From assembly GCA_038502055.1 (NCBI GenBank), contig JAXRKN010000040.1, positions 1,922,001 through 1,986,000 of the forward strand: DNA of 64,000 nt, given 5' to 3'. The translations under genes and the position numbers were made by a program. Origin of the DNA: Tanytarsus gracilentus. Its lineage: Eukaryota > Arthropoda > Insecta > Diptera > Chironomidae. Shown in pieces: positions 28,401 to 38,574 of the stretch. Under the pieces are notes generated by a model. That model ran no database searches and was not told where the DNA came from. It saw only the letters and a program-made list of their open reading frames with translations. Positions within the stretch are counted from its first letter, which is position 1; every line of letters begins with the position of its first letter.

Positions 28401-31248
28401 CAATAAGAAAGCTAAAGGAAAGATGACAATTACAACGACAACAATTACCACTAGTACACCAAAAAAAGAGTCGTGTGACAACCATCAACAATTGCATTGC
28501 GAATCGCTGATAATTGCGACATCAATTTTGCCAGCAATTGAGGAGTCACCCGAAAAGAAACTTTCTGTCACCAGTAGTAGCAGTAATATTGTAGCCAAAG
28601 CATGTCAAGAGGAAGACATTGATGGAGGTGAAATGGACGATGAAGAAGAAGAAGAAAAGACGACAACGTTGGGCGATTCTGGCTTGGGTACGCTTGACGA
28701 GTCATTTTCGTCGACGGAGAAGGAAGAGGACAAAATAGTGAGAGCCTGCTCATGTGAAAGCATCGTCGATGACGCAACAATGAATGCATGTGATAATCTT
28801 AGTCAGCATGATGAGGATGACTACGATACAAGTGAAAATATTACGAGCATTAGCCTGGATGAGACGAACAAAAGTGAAAGCAGTAATCACAAAACCTCAG
28901 TTCCTTTGCAAGCCAACTCTCATCTCTACTGTCACGCATCGAACCTTCAATTGGATCTTGACGACTCGATTATCGATCAAAAGACACAAAAGTGAGTAAA
29001 CTTTCGATTAATTAATTTTTAAACACAAAAATTTCTTACCATCACTTAAGGACGCTTCTTTTAATCATGAGAGAAATGATTACAACTGAACGCGACTATG
29101 TACGATCGCTTTATTACGTGATTGACAATTATATGCAAGAATTGCTTCGCGAAGACATTCCACAGGCTCTCCGGGGTCAGAGAAATGTCATTTTTGGCAA
29201 CATCGAGCGAATTCACGAATTTCATCAGCAGCATTTCTGTAAAGAATTGGAAGCGTAAGTTGACAATCATTTAATTTCCCATAAAAGTCTGCAATTTTCA
29301 ATTCCATTCAATAGCTACGAACATCATCCTTTAAAAGTTGGTGCCGCATTTTTACGTCACGAACCAAAATTCTATTTATATGCATTGTACAATAAAAATA
29401 AACCAAAAAGCGATTCCCTCATGAGCGAGTACGGCTCGGCATTTTTTAAGTCGAAACAAATTGAGTTAAATGATAAAATGGATTTGGCATCGTATCTACT
29501 CAAACCGGTTCAGAGGATGGGAAAGTATGCACTATTATTGCAGCAACTTATGAAGGCATGCTCGAATGTGCAGACGTCAGGTAATCAGGAACTGATTGAG
29601 GATTATGATGAACTGCAGAAAGCCGAAGAAATGGTTCGATTTCAATTGCGTCACGGTAATGACTTATTGGCCATGGACTCGCTACGCGATTGCGATGTGA
29701 ATGTGAAGGAGCAAGGTCGATTATTGAGGCAGAGCGAATTTCTCGTATGGGAAGGGAGAGGCGGCAAGAAGTCCCTAAGGCAAGTGTTTCTGTTCGAAGA
29801 GCTCGTGCTGTTCAGCAAGGCCCGTCGGTTTCCAGATCGAAAGGTATGCAAACATTAATCTCTTAATTATCCATGATAAATTTACTCATTCGTTGGAACA
29901 GAACCTCGACATATACATCTATAAGAACAGTATTAAGACTGCTGACATCGGATTGACAGCCAACGCTGGTGAGTCGACGACGAAATTCGAAATTTGGTTT
30001 AGAAAACGAAAGCCAGGTGATACGTGGACACTGCAGAGTATGAGCGAGGACATAAAGAACGCATGGACAGAGGAAATTTCAAAATTACTTTGGAATCAAG
30101 CCAAGCGAAATCGAGGTATGTTGATCAATTCAAGCTGCTGCAAGCAGTGACGATTGAAAAGAACTGAATAAATTAACATCCACTTTCTTTCTTCTTCTTC
30201 TCTTTAATTCATTTCTTAAATTAGAAATTAGAATGGCAGAAATGTCTTCAATGGGCATTGGAAGTAAGCCATGTCTCGATATCCGGCCGAGTATCGATCA
30301 AATAAATGATCGCTCTATTAGCTTCTCTCAACTTGGAAAAGGTACATGTCGATTTGGCGAAACACAGCCGAGTGTATCTAATTTATTCTCTCTTTCATTC
30401 ACGCAGCACCAAAATTCCGCAACTCATTTGTCGGTACCATGTCTGATCTTAAGTCATCAGCACGTCGTCCAAATTCAATTATCTCGCTAAGTTCTTCCAC
30501 CTCATCGGGCGGCTCTTCCGTGTCATCTTCATGCATAAAAATGTCAAATAATCTCCTCCATCTTCACCACCATCATATGAGCGATGAACCAGAAAGACCT
30601 ACGAGTCACTGCCATTTAAGAGTCAGCAGCAGTAGCAGCGATGTGCAGAAAGACAAGAAAAATTTGAAACAAGAAAAAAATGTGCCATGTAAATTTAAAT
30701 ATTCACGTTCCACGACAGTTGTGAGTCAGTGCTCGACAGGTAATTGATACTTTTTTTTTCTCTTAAACTGACATTAACCTTTTAACATAACTTTGCAAAT
30801 TATATCATGTAACACAGAGAGTGGAATTCTTGCGGATTTTTCATCACTCAGTCCAGAGGAATGCCTTGAAAATCCATTATGGCCTCACTGCTCGGCAGCG
30901 TCACACAGCGGCGTATCGCTAAAGAAATCTAACAGTATTTTAACTAACTCATCGGGTACATCTGTCTCCACCACATCATCATCCAGCACCTCATCATCGT
31001 CACTATCAACTGCGAACATCAAGTCAACATGTTATGGCAGTAAAAGCAGTAAGACTAAGGAACTGCTATCTTCAATTAAAGTTTCAACCACATCCTCCTC
31101 GAATCACCTCAACAAGGTACACTCAGTTAATAGTAGTAGTAGTAAAAATGTGAAGGAAGAGTGTTTAGAAAAATCTCAAAAGTCAAATAGCAACTCGAGC
31201 ATCTCCGATGTCTATTTGAATGAGAATAATGTTACCGTCCATTTATAA
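4491..31248 (+). CDS. Pura: Puratrophin-1-like RhoGEF (SEC14-like, spectrin-like, DH-PH)
   Basis: Predicted guanine-nucleotide exchange factor for Rho GTPases, cytoplasmic or membrane-associated. Exons: 4491-4511, 5624-6097, 7194-7409, 22414-23149, 25886-25975, 26206-26326, 26428-27340, 27840-27965, 28132-28991, 29051-29254, 29315-29843, 29902-30115, 30225-30341, 30407-30739, 30818-31248. All joins keep phase and give about 1794 residues. Order: Ser-rich N-terminus; SEC14/CRAL-TRIO-like region near 480-650 (GLNCYEIATLILFYNTIP); spectrin-like helices to about 960; acidic Ser/Thr insert about 1000-1180; DH domain about 1190-1380 (TTERDYVRSL in CR1, LLKPVQRMGKY in CR3); PH domain about 1390-1500 ending in a Trp-containing helix (NAWTEEISKLLW); long Ser-rich tail. 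SEC14-spectrin-DH-PH is the architecture of PLEKHG4/puratrophin-1 and its insect homologues. The first exon is inferred; everything from 5624 on is firm. The symbol follows the Drosophila puratrophin-1-like gene and is by family resemblance. Confidence 0.85.
12323..13371. mobile_element. Non-autonomous foldback DNA transposon, Mutator-like
   Basis: About 1.05 kb flanked by the 9-base direct repeat CATGTAATG at 12314-12322 and 13372-13380, a likely target-site duplication. Long arms of about 200 bases at each end are inverted repeats: the outer 61 bases (12330-12390 against the complement of 13303-13363 or so) differ at only two positions. Each arm contains the 18-base inverted pair TATAGGGTCAATTTGTCC and its complement. 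The centre (about 12530-13170) shows no transposase. Long arms with 9-base duplications fit Mutator-like foldback elements. The outermost 6-8 bases of the two ends match poorly. Open frames within the arms are translations of the repeat, not genes. Confidence 0.75.
19459..19546 (-). pseudogene. tRNA-like sequence (relic or SINE head)
   Basis: Read on the minus strand, positions 19482-19472 give GGTTCGAATCC, an exact match to the tRNA internal promoter B box and T-loop. About 50 bases upstream lies GGCTTGGTAGCGCAATG (19543-19527), which resembles a D-arm/A box. The T-stem pairs at only two of five positions and the acceptor ends do not pair well, so this is not a functional tRNA. It sits inside the AT-rich element and is locally GC-richer than its surroundings. 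It could be a decayed tRNA gene or the head of a tRNA-derived SINE. Confidence 0.4.
20207..20702. repeat. 62-bp tandem array, about 8 copies
   Basis: Units begin GGTCAAAAAATTTAATAT and start at 20207, 20269, 20331, 20393, 20455, 20517, 20579 and 20641, an exact 62-base spacing each time. The central copies (20331-20578) differ by only a few bases, while the outer copies are more diverged, as expected from expansion by unequal exchange at the centre. Each unit contains TTGATATCAA, a 10-base palindrome. It lies within the element at 19087-20886. Confidence 0.9.
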
Positions 31249-31568
31249 ACACAAAGAATTCCTTTTCGCCCCCTTTTTTTAAATAACAAACCTCAGAAAA
31301 TAGAAAGAGACTTGAAACCACTTAATTACAAGAATGGAATGAAACTTAATCAAAACATCTCTTTTATACAAATAGATAAATATTCATGCTGTTACGTCTT
31401 GCTACAAAATTTAACTTGCAAATTTTATGCGCGAGAAAATTCCTAAACAAACTTTTTACAAGCACACAATCCAAGAGAAAAAGGATGTACCTTGAACTGC
31501 TATATGAGTTTTTGCATGGTTAATAAGAGCGTGTAGAGAAAGGAGTCACTTGAAACTTTCTTGCTGCA

Positions 31569-31574
31569 AATAAA
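31569..31574 (+). terminator. Candidate polyadenylation signal, RhoGEF gene
   Basis: AATAAA lies about 320 bases downstream of the TAA stop ending at 31248 and is followed by T-rich sequence. Other AATAAA copies occur further down, near 32027, so the 3' end is not fixed by sequence alone. Confidence 0.35.
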
Positions 31575-32561
31575 GTTTATTTGCTCTTTTATTCATTACA
31601 TATAGTTCTTTATATTACTTAAGAAGATATACACAATGCGAAATTGGCCATTTTATAAGTCTTTTACTTTTATTGTATTTATATATTTTAGAGTTGATTT
31701 TCTGAAGAATGAATTCATTTTAAATATTTTTTATGAGGACATTCTCCAGAAAAAAATCTCATTTAAAAAATTATATCTTTATTCTGTAAATTGAACAAAT
31801 GCTGACCTTGAGCTTATATTTTTTTGGACATTTGTAAAGTTGATAAATTTAATTTCTAAAGTTGTTAAAATTTTTCAACTCTGCATTTTTAAAAATTTAC
31901 TTTAATTTTCAAATTTGCATTATTTTTACGCGAGGCATATTCATTATTATTTTAGAGTGTAGTTTATCTATGTTAAGATGAAGAGAAATTGATGTATCTA
32001 AAGTTGAAAATGCTAACATTTAAAGAGAAATAAAGAAGAGAAAATTATTCGATGAGAAATTGTTAAAAAGCATAAAAAATTGATTTTCATGACTCTTTTT
32101 TACAGCCAAACATGGGAGTTGACAAATTTCCTCTAAAATGGTAATTCCTTGTCTAATTTCTTATTGGTGGTGCACTCTAAAGTGAAAACCATTAATTGAC
32201 GTATTTCAAAGGAAATTTTTTTAATTAAAATCACGTTTTTGAGAGAGTTTAAAATGTGCGCTATGTCTCTTTTTGCCATCTAGGAACAGGAACTGATTGT
32301 CAAAGTAATATAACGAATTCAAATTTAAGCATACCTTTGGCTTGTTAACTTAATGAAATTCACCATATAATATGAGAATATTTGTCTGTGTCATCGATGA
32401 AATGACGACAGCTCCGTAGATGGAAAAGACGCGCCACGATGCTGCCGGGCTGAGTGTGAAGAGAAATGTTACATTTTTACTTACATGAATATTTTTCCTT
32501 GCGCTCTCGCTCTCGAGTCAGAAAATCAATTCCGAACCTTTATCGATTCCATCTCTCTCAA

Positions 32562-32583
32562 TGTTGTTGTTGTTGTTGTTGTC
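32562..32583. repeat. (TTG)n microsatellite
   Basis: Seven TTG units in a row, followed by GTCGTCG. A simple repeat between genes, with no sign of function. Confidence 0.85.
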
Positions 32584-33871
32584 GTCGACAGCAAACGATG
32601 ACGATCGTTAAAGAGTGCCATTTAGATCTGTTGTTTCAGCGTTTAAGGAAAAATCATTTCACTTTCGCTTGTCGTCATGCTGTAACTGTTGATCTCATAC
32701 CTAAACGGTCGGAGAGGAATTTTTCTGTGAGCTTTCGTTGAAAATCGGAATTTTTCTCTCGTTCACTCTTTTCACTTAACTCACGTGAGGCGTATTAATT
32801 AATTAATTAATCAACAACGCAACTACAAATGATTTTCTTCTTTTTTTATTGCGAGGCAAAATATTTTAAAGTGGAAATGTTCGTACGCAGAAGATTATCC
32901 GCCGTTTTTTAATTAAATATTTTTTAACTGCAGTTTTGAATCAACAAAAAAAAGGTTGTTAAATTTTTTTCTCATGATCAAAAGACATCGAAATAAATTG
33001 ATAATAAAAAGAAATTCCAAGCGAGATATTCGATGACATTGTTGATGAAGAAACAGTTCAGAAAAAAGACAAAAAAAATTATTGAAATATAAAAATGAAA
33101 AGTAAAAGTTTCTCAATTTCTTTCCCAGAGAAGTTAATTTTTTTTCGTTTCGCTATTTCCAATTTGAACTTTATAATGCTCTTGTGTGTCTATTCATTCA
33201 TAATGCACCAACCAATTTCGTTCATCTTCTTCCAATAATCGCATCGCACCGTTTGAAAGACAAGGCGCGCATATTTCATAGATCGTTTGTAAATTTTTTT
33301 GATATGGTATTAAAAACAAAAACCGATTGAGCGGCAAAAAAATTTAAAACATTCCGCTTTGTTTGTTTAATTAACGAGCTATTTTTCAGCCTTTTATAAA
33401 CGCATGGTTACCTCTTTTGAAGTCGAAACGAAGAGATGATAAAGAAAATATTTTATTTGCAGGAATTTTGCATCGTTTTCGTTTTCATTCATGAGCAATA
33501 ATTTGATTTCCTAATTTAAAAAAACTTTCCTATGTCCCTTAATTTTTCTTTGGCAGGTCCAAAAAATTCACACGGCAAACTTTTTTTTATAATAATTTTC
33601 ATTGAAAAGTTCAAATAAAATCTTCAACAAAAAAAAGTAATTTGTAATTTTATCAATCATCACTAATTTTTTTCATTTAAATTTTTGATTGAGTGGCGCA
33701 CTCTCGACAAATTGTATGCACACAAAAAATTCGATTTGTTATGCTTTCCTCGGCATAGGTGAATGAATTGTGGACAATCATGAAGAAAAGAGAGTCTTTG
33801 ACCTTAAGCATATTGAACATTACCGCTCACGGTGTGATCTTCCGCTTTTCATTATCTATCGAAATTATTCA

Positions 33872-36461
33872 ATGAGTAATTTATCTCAATCGCGGCAATC
33901 GACGTTTATTGAAAGAAAATTGCCTCTTCATTGTCGCGGTGCTGATGATTGTTGTGAATATAAAAAAATGTCACAAAATAATGAAAGTGAAATGAATGAA
34001 GAATTTGAAGATAATGAAAGAAAATCCGGCGGAAGTGCATCGGCGCATCATGAGCAACGATTTTTCGATGATGTCACTTTTGAACACAAATGTACATTAG
34101 CAGGTGACATCTTGAGAAATTATTAAAATTTACTTTTGACATATTTCATGTTAAAGAGCAACCAGACATCATAAAGCAATATGTTCGTGATAGTCGGAAA
34201 CGAGTTTTGCATCTTCTTCGCATTATCATAATTTGGAGAGATAACCCGAACACGAAAAAGCACTTCCAATCGAGCGATGCAGTGAACAAGGAAATTATAC
34301 GTCACATATTTAGCAATTACTGGTACATTATACATCCATTCAGTTGCTTCAAGTGAGTTCCAATCATTTTCGTTCCACTAAAGTGAAACCTGATTTTGGC
34401 ACGCAATTCGCATGTTTATTTTATTTATATTGCTAATTTACAACTGCTTTTATGTCCATCTTGTCTAGACTCTGGTGGAATTTGCTCATGACAATCGTGC
34501 TGCATTTGCTCTTTCTCTTCATTCCATTCGCTTATGCTTTCTATCGAGATATCGAGCGGAAAGAGAATGCACTGAAAACTACAATTTGGTCTAGCACTGC
34601 CGGCTATGCATTGAACTCATTTTGTTATTTGGACATTTTAATAAATTGCTTTACTGGCTATCAGCTGCGTCAAGGAAATTACATTGTCCTAAATCAGTCA
34701 CTGATAATTCGGTAAGTTTGAAATTGGGCCTCTTGGCGATTTTTGATGTATATTTTTTTTGGTAGAAATTATTTGCGAAGTTCATTTTGTTTTGACTTGC
34801 TATCGACTCTCCCGTTCGATGCAGCATTCAGAAGAATTTTTGGTAAAAGCGATTTTCGCTCGAATCAACTTGCGATGATTAGTTTTCATGTCGCCTTTAT
34901 CCTTAAATTTATTCGCTTCTCGTCTGTCAAGCGTGCTCAAAGTTATTTGGAGGATTACATGCAGGTAATTTCAAGTTGTCCATTCCTCGAATTTTTTTAA
35001 AATTATTAAATTATTCAAGTACATCAAATTAAATCATGTGATGAAAAAAATTATCATTCTCATGCTGCGCTCGCTCATATTTCTGCAATTCTCTGTCTGC
35101 TTCTTTATGGCTGCTTCCACATTTATATTTCAAGTAAGAATTTTATGAAATTAAAATTTTGCCTAAATTATAAATTATAATTGTTACAAAAGTATGTCTA
35201 CACGAGCGATAAAATGAGTCCATTTCTCAACACGCTCATCAGTCCTGAAGCAACACTCGAGGAGAAATATTTTCAGATCATGGGAGATTACATCATATGG
35301 ATCTTATTTCATACGGCATATGAAAATGATTTGTCAATATTTTTGCCCGGAAAAATCATCACCGTAGGGTGCATGATCATTGGCCTCGCATACAATATTT
35401 ACATCCTCATTCAAATTTTGAATATTGTCAAAATCACACACGCATCGCGGACAAAATATTACGAAATTATGAATCAACTTGACGCTTATATGCAAATGAA
35501 GCAATTTCCTACGCACTTACAGAATCGCTTAAAGTTTTTCTACATGAAAAAGTTTCGTGGAACGTACTTTCGAGAGGACGAAATTCTTGGAATCTTATCG
35601 GGTATGAAATTACTTTTTTAAACTGTCGAAAGTTGCTGTGGTAATTTTGATCAGACATTGAAGAATTTAAATTAAAAAGAGTCTGATCAAAATCTCCCAC
35701 AAGAGCAGCGAACATTAACATTAACGATGACATTTTTAAAGTAATATAATGAAAATTACACAGAGCCATTGAAACGTGAAATTTTAATCAATACCGACCA
35801 ACTATTTGTGGAACGCGTGAAGTTGTTTCAAGACATTCCGAGCAGTATCGTCAGTTCCATTGCAGCGAGTTGCAGAAAGGAGCAATTCCTTCCTAATGAT
35901 CTGGTAAATACCATAAGTTAAGAGACATTTTCTTTCTTGCTCATATACCTTTCACAATTTTGTGCATAAATGAGAGTGAGAGAGATACTTTTCTTAATAC
36001 AATATTATTCAGATCATTAAGGCAGGAACTGTCGGTGATTGCTTGTTCTTTATTGCATCAGGAAGCGTTTGCGTAACCTCCACTAATGGTCAAGCGTTAT
36101 GTCATCTAGAAGACGGCGATTATTTCGGCGAGATTGCGTTCATATTGAAGAATCGAAAGGTATATATAGCAAAAATTTATTCGCGCAGATAAATTATTGA
36201 TCATAAATTTGATAAGCAACAAGTGAGAAAAAGAAATTAAAATTTATAATCGCCTTCCAGCACATTGCGAGTGTGACGGCAATCGAATTCTGTGAGATTT
36301 ACATTCTCGATTATCCCAATTTGAGAAAATATGCGCAAATTAAAGACACAATTATGCAGAAACTCACTGACACAGCAAACGCGCAAATGGAAATAACACT
36401 TCAGAGCGAAGAGGCATTCAAAAGGCAATTGCAGGAAAATATTAACATCGCTTTTCGATGA
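33872..36461 (+). CDS. HCN/CNG-like cyclic-nucleotide-gated channel with atypical pore
   Basis: Plasma-membrane six-helix channel subunit. Exons: 33872-34103, 34157-34352, 34469-34711, 34766-34964, 35020-35133, 35193-35601, 35764-35903, 36013-36159, 36261-36461, giving 626 residues. HCN-type features: YWYIIHPFSCF before S1; S1 about 144-168; S2 188-206; S3 225-242 (FDLLSTLPFD); S4-like 260-290; S5 299-326; S6 388-412; C-linker ending LSEPLKREI; cyclic-nucleotide-binding domain about 478-590 (GDCLFFIASGS, FGEIAFIL). The loop where HCN channels carry CIGYG reads FHTAYENDLSIF, so the selectivity-filter motif is absent, and S4 has few regularly spaced Arg/Lys. The start is the first in-frame ATG after a stop at 33764; an upstream exon spliced into this frame is possible. 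It may be a divergent insect paralogue that conducts differently or acts as a regulatory subunit. Confidence 0.8.
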
Positions 36462-36623
36462 CGAGTAATTAATGACTTTCATCGTAAGACATTGCCAAAA
36501 ATTATGTATCTAACACTTCATGGAACTCAATATAAATTCTCATTCAGTTTCGATGAAATTAAAATTTCTTTCTCTTTGAGAGTCGGTGATTGTTTTGGCC
36601 GTTTTCACGCAATTTTGTTTTGC

Positions 36624-36629
36624 AATAAA
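36624..36629 (+). terminator. Candidate polyadenylation signal, channel gene
   Basis: AATAAA lies 163 bases after the TGA stop at 36461. The next gene converges on this one: its own signal is at 36721-36726 on the minus strand, so the two 3' ends lie within about 100 bases. Confidence 0.5.
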
Positions 36630-36720
36630 TTTTTTATTATCTTTCTCACTTCTCATCCGCACCATGGGTCTCTTTCGCGCTTGGGTGTGAAACAACAAAG
36701 TATTTAGTAACGGACGAATT

Positions 36721-36726
36721 TTTATT
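36721..36726 (-). terminator. Candidate polyadenylation signal, 3-TIL gene
   Basis: AATAAA on the minus strand, about 34 bases after the TAA stop at 36760-36762. A short 3' untranslated region is plausible for this compact gene cluster. Confidence 0.5.
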
Positions 36727-36759
36727 TTATTATAAAAAAAGTTATTACGTCAGTTCATA

Positions 36760-37958
36760 TTACAATTCAGTGTGGCCGCAATCTCCAATTTTTACACACT
36801 TCTTTTGTGAATTTCTTACAAAACCGTTTTCACAGTAACATCCTTGTTTACAGGGACCGTTGCAAGGATAACTGCTTGGATTGTCACACGTCGGCTCAGC
36901 GCAATCTTAAATAATTTTTGATTGTGAAAAATAAATTATTTTTTTTTAATTTTCAATCTCACTTCTATAGCATGACATAAAGACTTCATTTGCACCACAT
37001 TCAGCTAAAATAAAATTTTTAATTTTAAAATTAAAATTTAAAAAAAATTGAAAGCTTACGTTCAGGACATTTTGAAGCTTTAATGCATTTATTATTTTTA
37101 TCACGCACAAATCCAATGTTGCAAAAACATCTAAAAATTTTATCGTAAAAACTTAGTAGAATAAATAAATTTACTTCAAACCCTTTTATGCAAACTGCTG
37201 GTAAAATGGATGCTCCAACACCCATATTTAAACTCGGGTTAGGATTATCACATGTTGGACTTTCCGTTGGACCACAATCCGAGTACATTTCATTCCGTTT
37301 ACATTTTTCTAAGATTTAAATTTTATTTTTTGAAAATTGAAAATTTTTTTACTCACTCGAAGGCTGCGGACAGTCATCAGCTTTTATACATTTTTGCAAT
37401 TTATTTCTTACAAATCCCGATTGACAGTAACATCTTTAAGAAATAAAATTATTATCAAGATAATATTTAAAATTTATTAATCTACCCCGGTAAACTTGAT
37501 ACGATCCCAGCGGGAAATGCATCTGGCTGATCACATGTTGGATCTGCGGCAACTACAAAGAATAACAATGACTCAAAAATTTGAAATTGTGTCGGTTTAT
37601 TTAATCAGACTTTACTTACTGTGTGGCTCTTCCAAAAATGTTTCATTTCTGGGACATTCGGCTGTGAAATATTTTTGATGAATTAATAGCGATTAAATTA
37701 TAATGAAAAAAAATTAGAACATACGCAAGCAGCAACAGCCTTTTCCTCTTAAACTAATAGTGGTATTTTCTTCACATTTAGATTGAGGTGGACATGGCTC
37801 CAATATTTTCGGGCATCTTGTTATGAGTTCATAACATTTTTGAACTTTTTTTGGATGTGCCGCTAAAGAAAATTTGTTAAGAATAATTTTTAAGCTAACA
37901 GAAATCTCTTACTAATTAACAACGCGGCAACCAATAGCCAAGTAAAAAACGTTTTCAT
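36760..37958 (-). CDS. Secreted Cys-rich protein with three TIL domains
   Basis: Predicted secreted serine-protease inhibitor. Exons in coding order (plus coordinates): 37913-37958, 37725-37862, 37620-37661, 37486-37552, 37357-37433, 37182-37308, 37060-37130, 36963-37004, 36760-36905. These sum to 756 bases, 251 residues. A signal peptide (MKTFFTWLLVAALLI) is followed by an unusual Cys-rich stretch ending in CCC, then three trypsin-inhibitor-like (TIL) modules, each ending in the family pattern CYCxxGFVRN/D...C...C (for example GCYCENGFVRN). Two modules are split by a phase-2 intron before the CxC motif, as in the neighbouring 10-TIL gene. The first exon is 46 bases long, as in that gene, which supports common descent. 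Exon boundaries are hand-predicted and the short exons are the least certain. Confidence 0.75.
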
Positions 37959-38509
37959 CTCAATTGATTGAAACTTTGATGATAACTGAAGAATTATTGA
38001 TGATCCGTGAAGTGAATGTATTAATTTGAGCATTAAGAAACACTTGAGCATACACTTCTGTCTCAATAGATGTAAGTCGAAGTTAATGCGAGAGAATTAA
38101 AAATAACTCTCATCTTTAATAAAAGTTTGAATTTAACTTTAGTACAGAGAGCTTTTCAAGAGAACTTTCATATTAAGCTGTTTAATATATTAAATGTGTC
38201 ATTGAACTAGGAAATATTTTTTTAAACTTGAGATGGTATGAGGTAGCTACGATATCTAACAAAATCACAATTGCAATTAAACCTTTTAAAATTTATAATG
38301 GAGGTTTAGATAGTCTGACCATCACATCGAATTCTTTTTAAAAATAATTTATTGAAATATTTTAAAATTTAAACTAAAAATAGGTGAAAATGTATTTTTT
38401 TGAGATGTTTGTTTCTGACGTTTTTAACAATTGTCAGCTGCTGTTAAATTTTGTTTCATTTTTTTAATGTCTTTGAAAATAAAATTAAAAATTAATTCGT
38501 GTTAAAACT

Positions 38510-38515
38510 TTTATT
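38510..38515 (-). terminator. Candidate polyadenylation signal, 10-TIL/Kunitz gene
   Basis: AATAAA on the minus strand, about 60 bases after the TAA stop at 38575-38577. Confidence 0.5.
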
Positions 38516-38574
38516 TCATTGTTTTATGGGAAAATAAAACGAATTTAACATTTCAACTGCTCTTTTATGCGAAA

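Larger units (their letters stand above)
31249..33871. other. Interval between the RhoGEF and channel genes
   Basis: Contains the 3' untranslated region of the RhoGEF gene and the upstream region of the channel gene, both on the plus strand. No further coding exon can be supported. A frame at 32466-32741 crosses a simple TTG repeat (Cys run) and lacks domain character. TTAATTAATTAATTAATT occurs near 32795-32812. A possible acceptor, cggcatag|gtgaatg at 33759, leaves open an upstream exon of the channel gene. Confidence 0.5.

Noticed and set aside
32466..32741. Frame with a Cys run between the RhoGEF and channel genes
   Set aside because: The Cys run is a TTG-type simple repeat read in one frame, and the start is not ATG.
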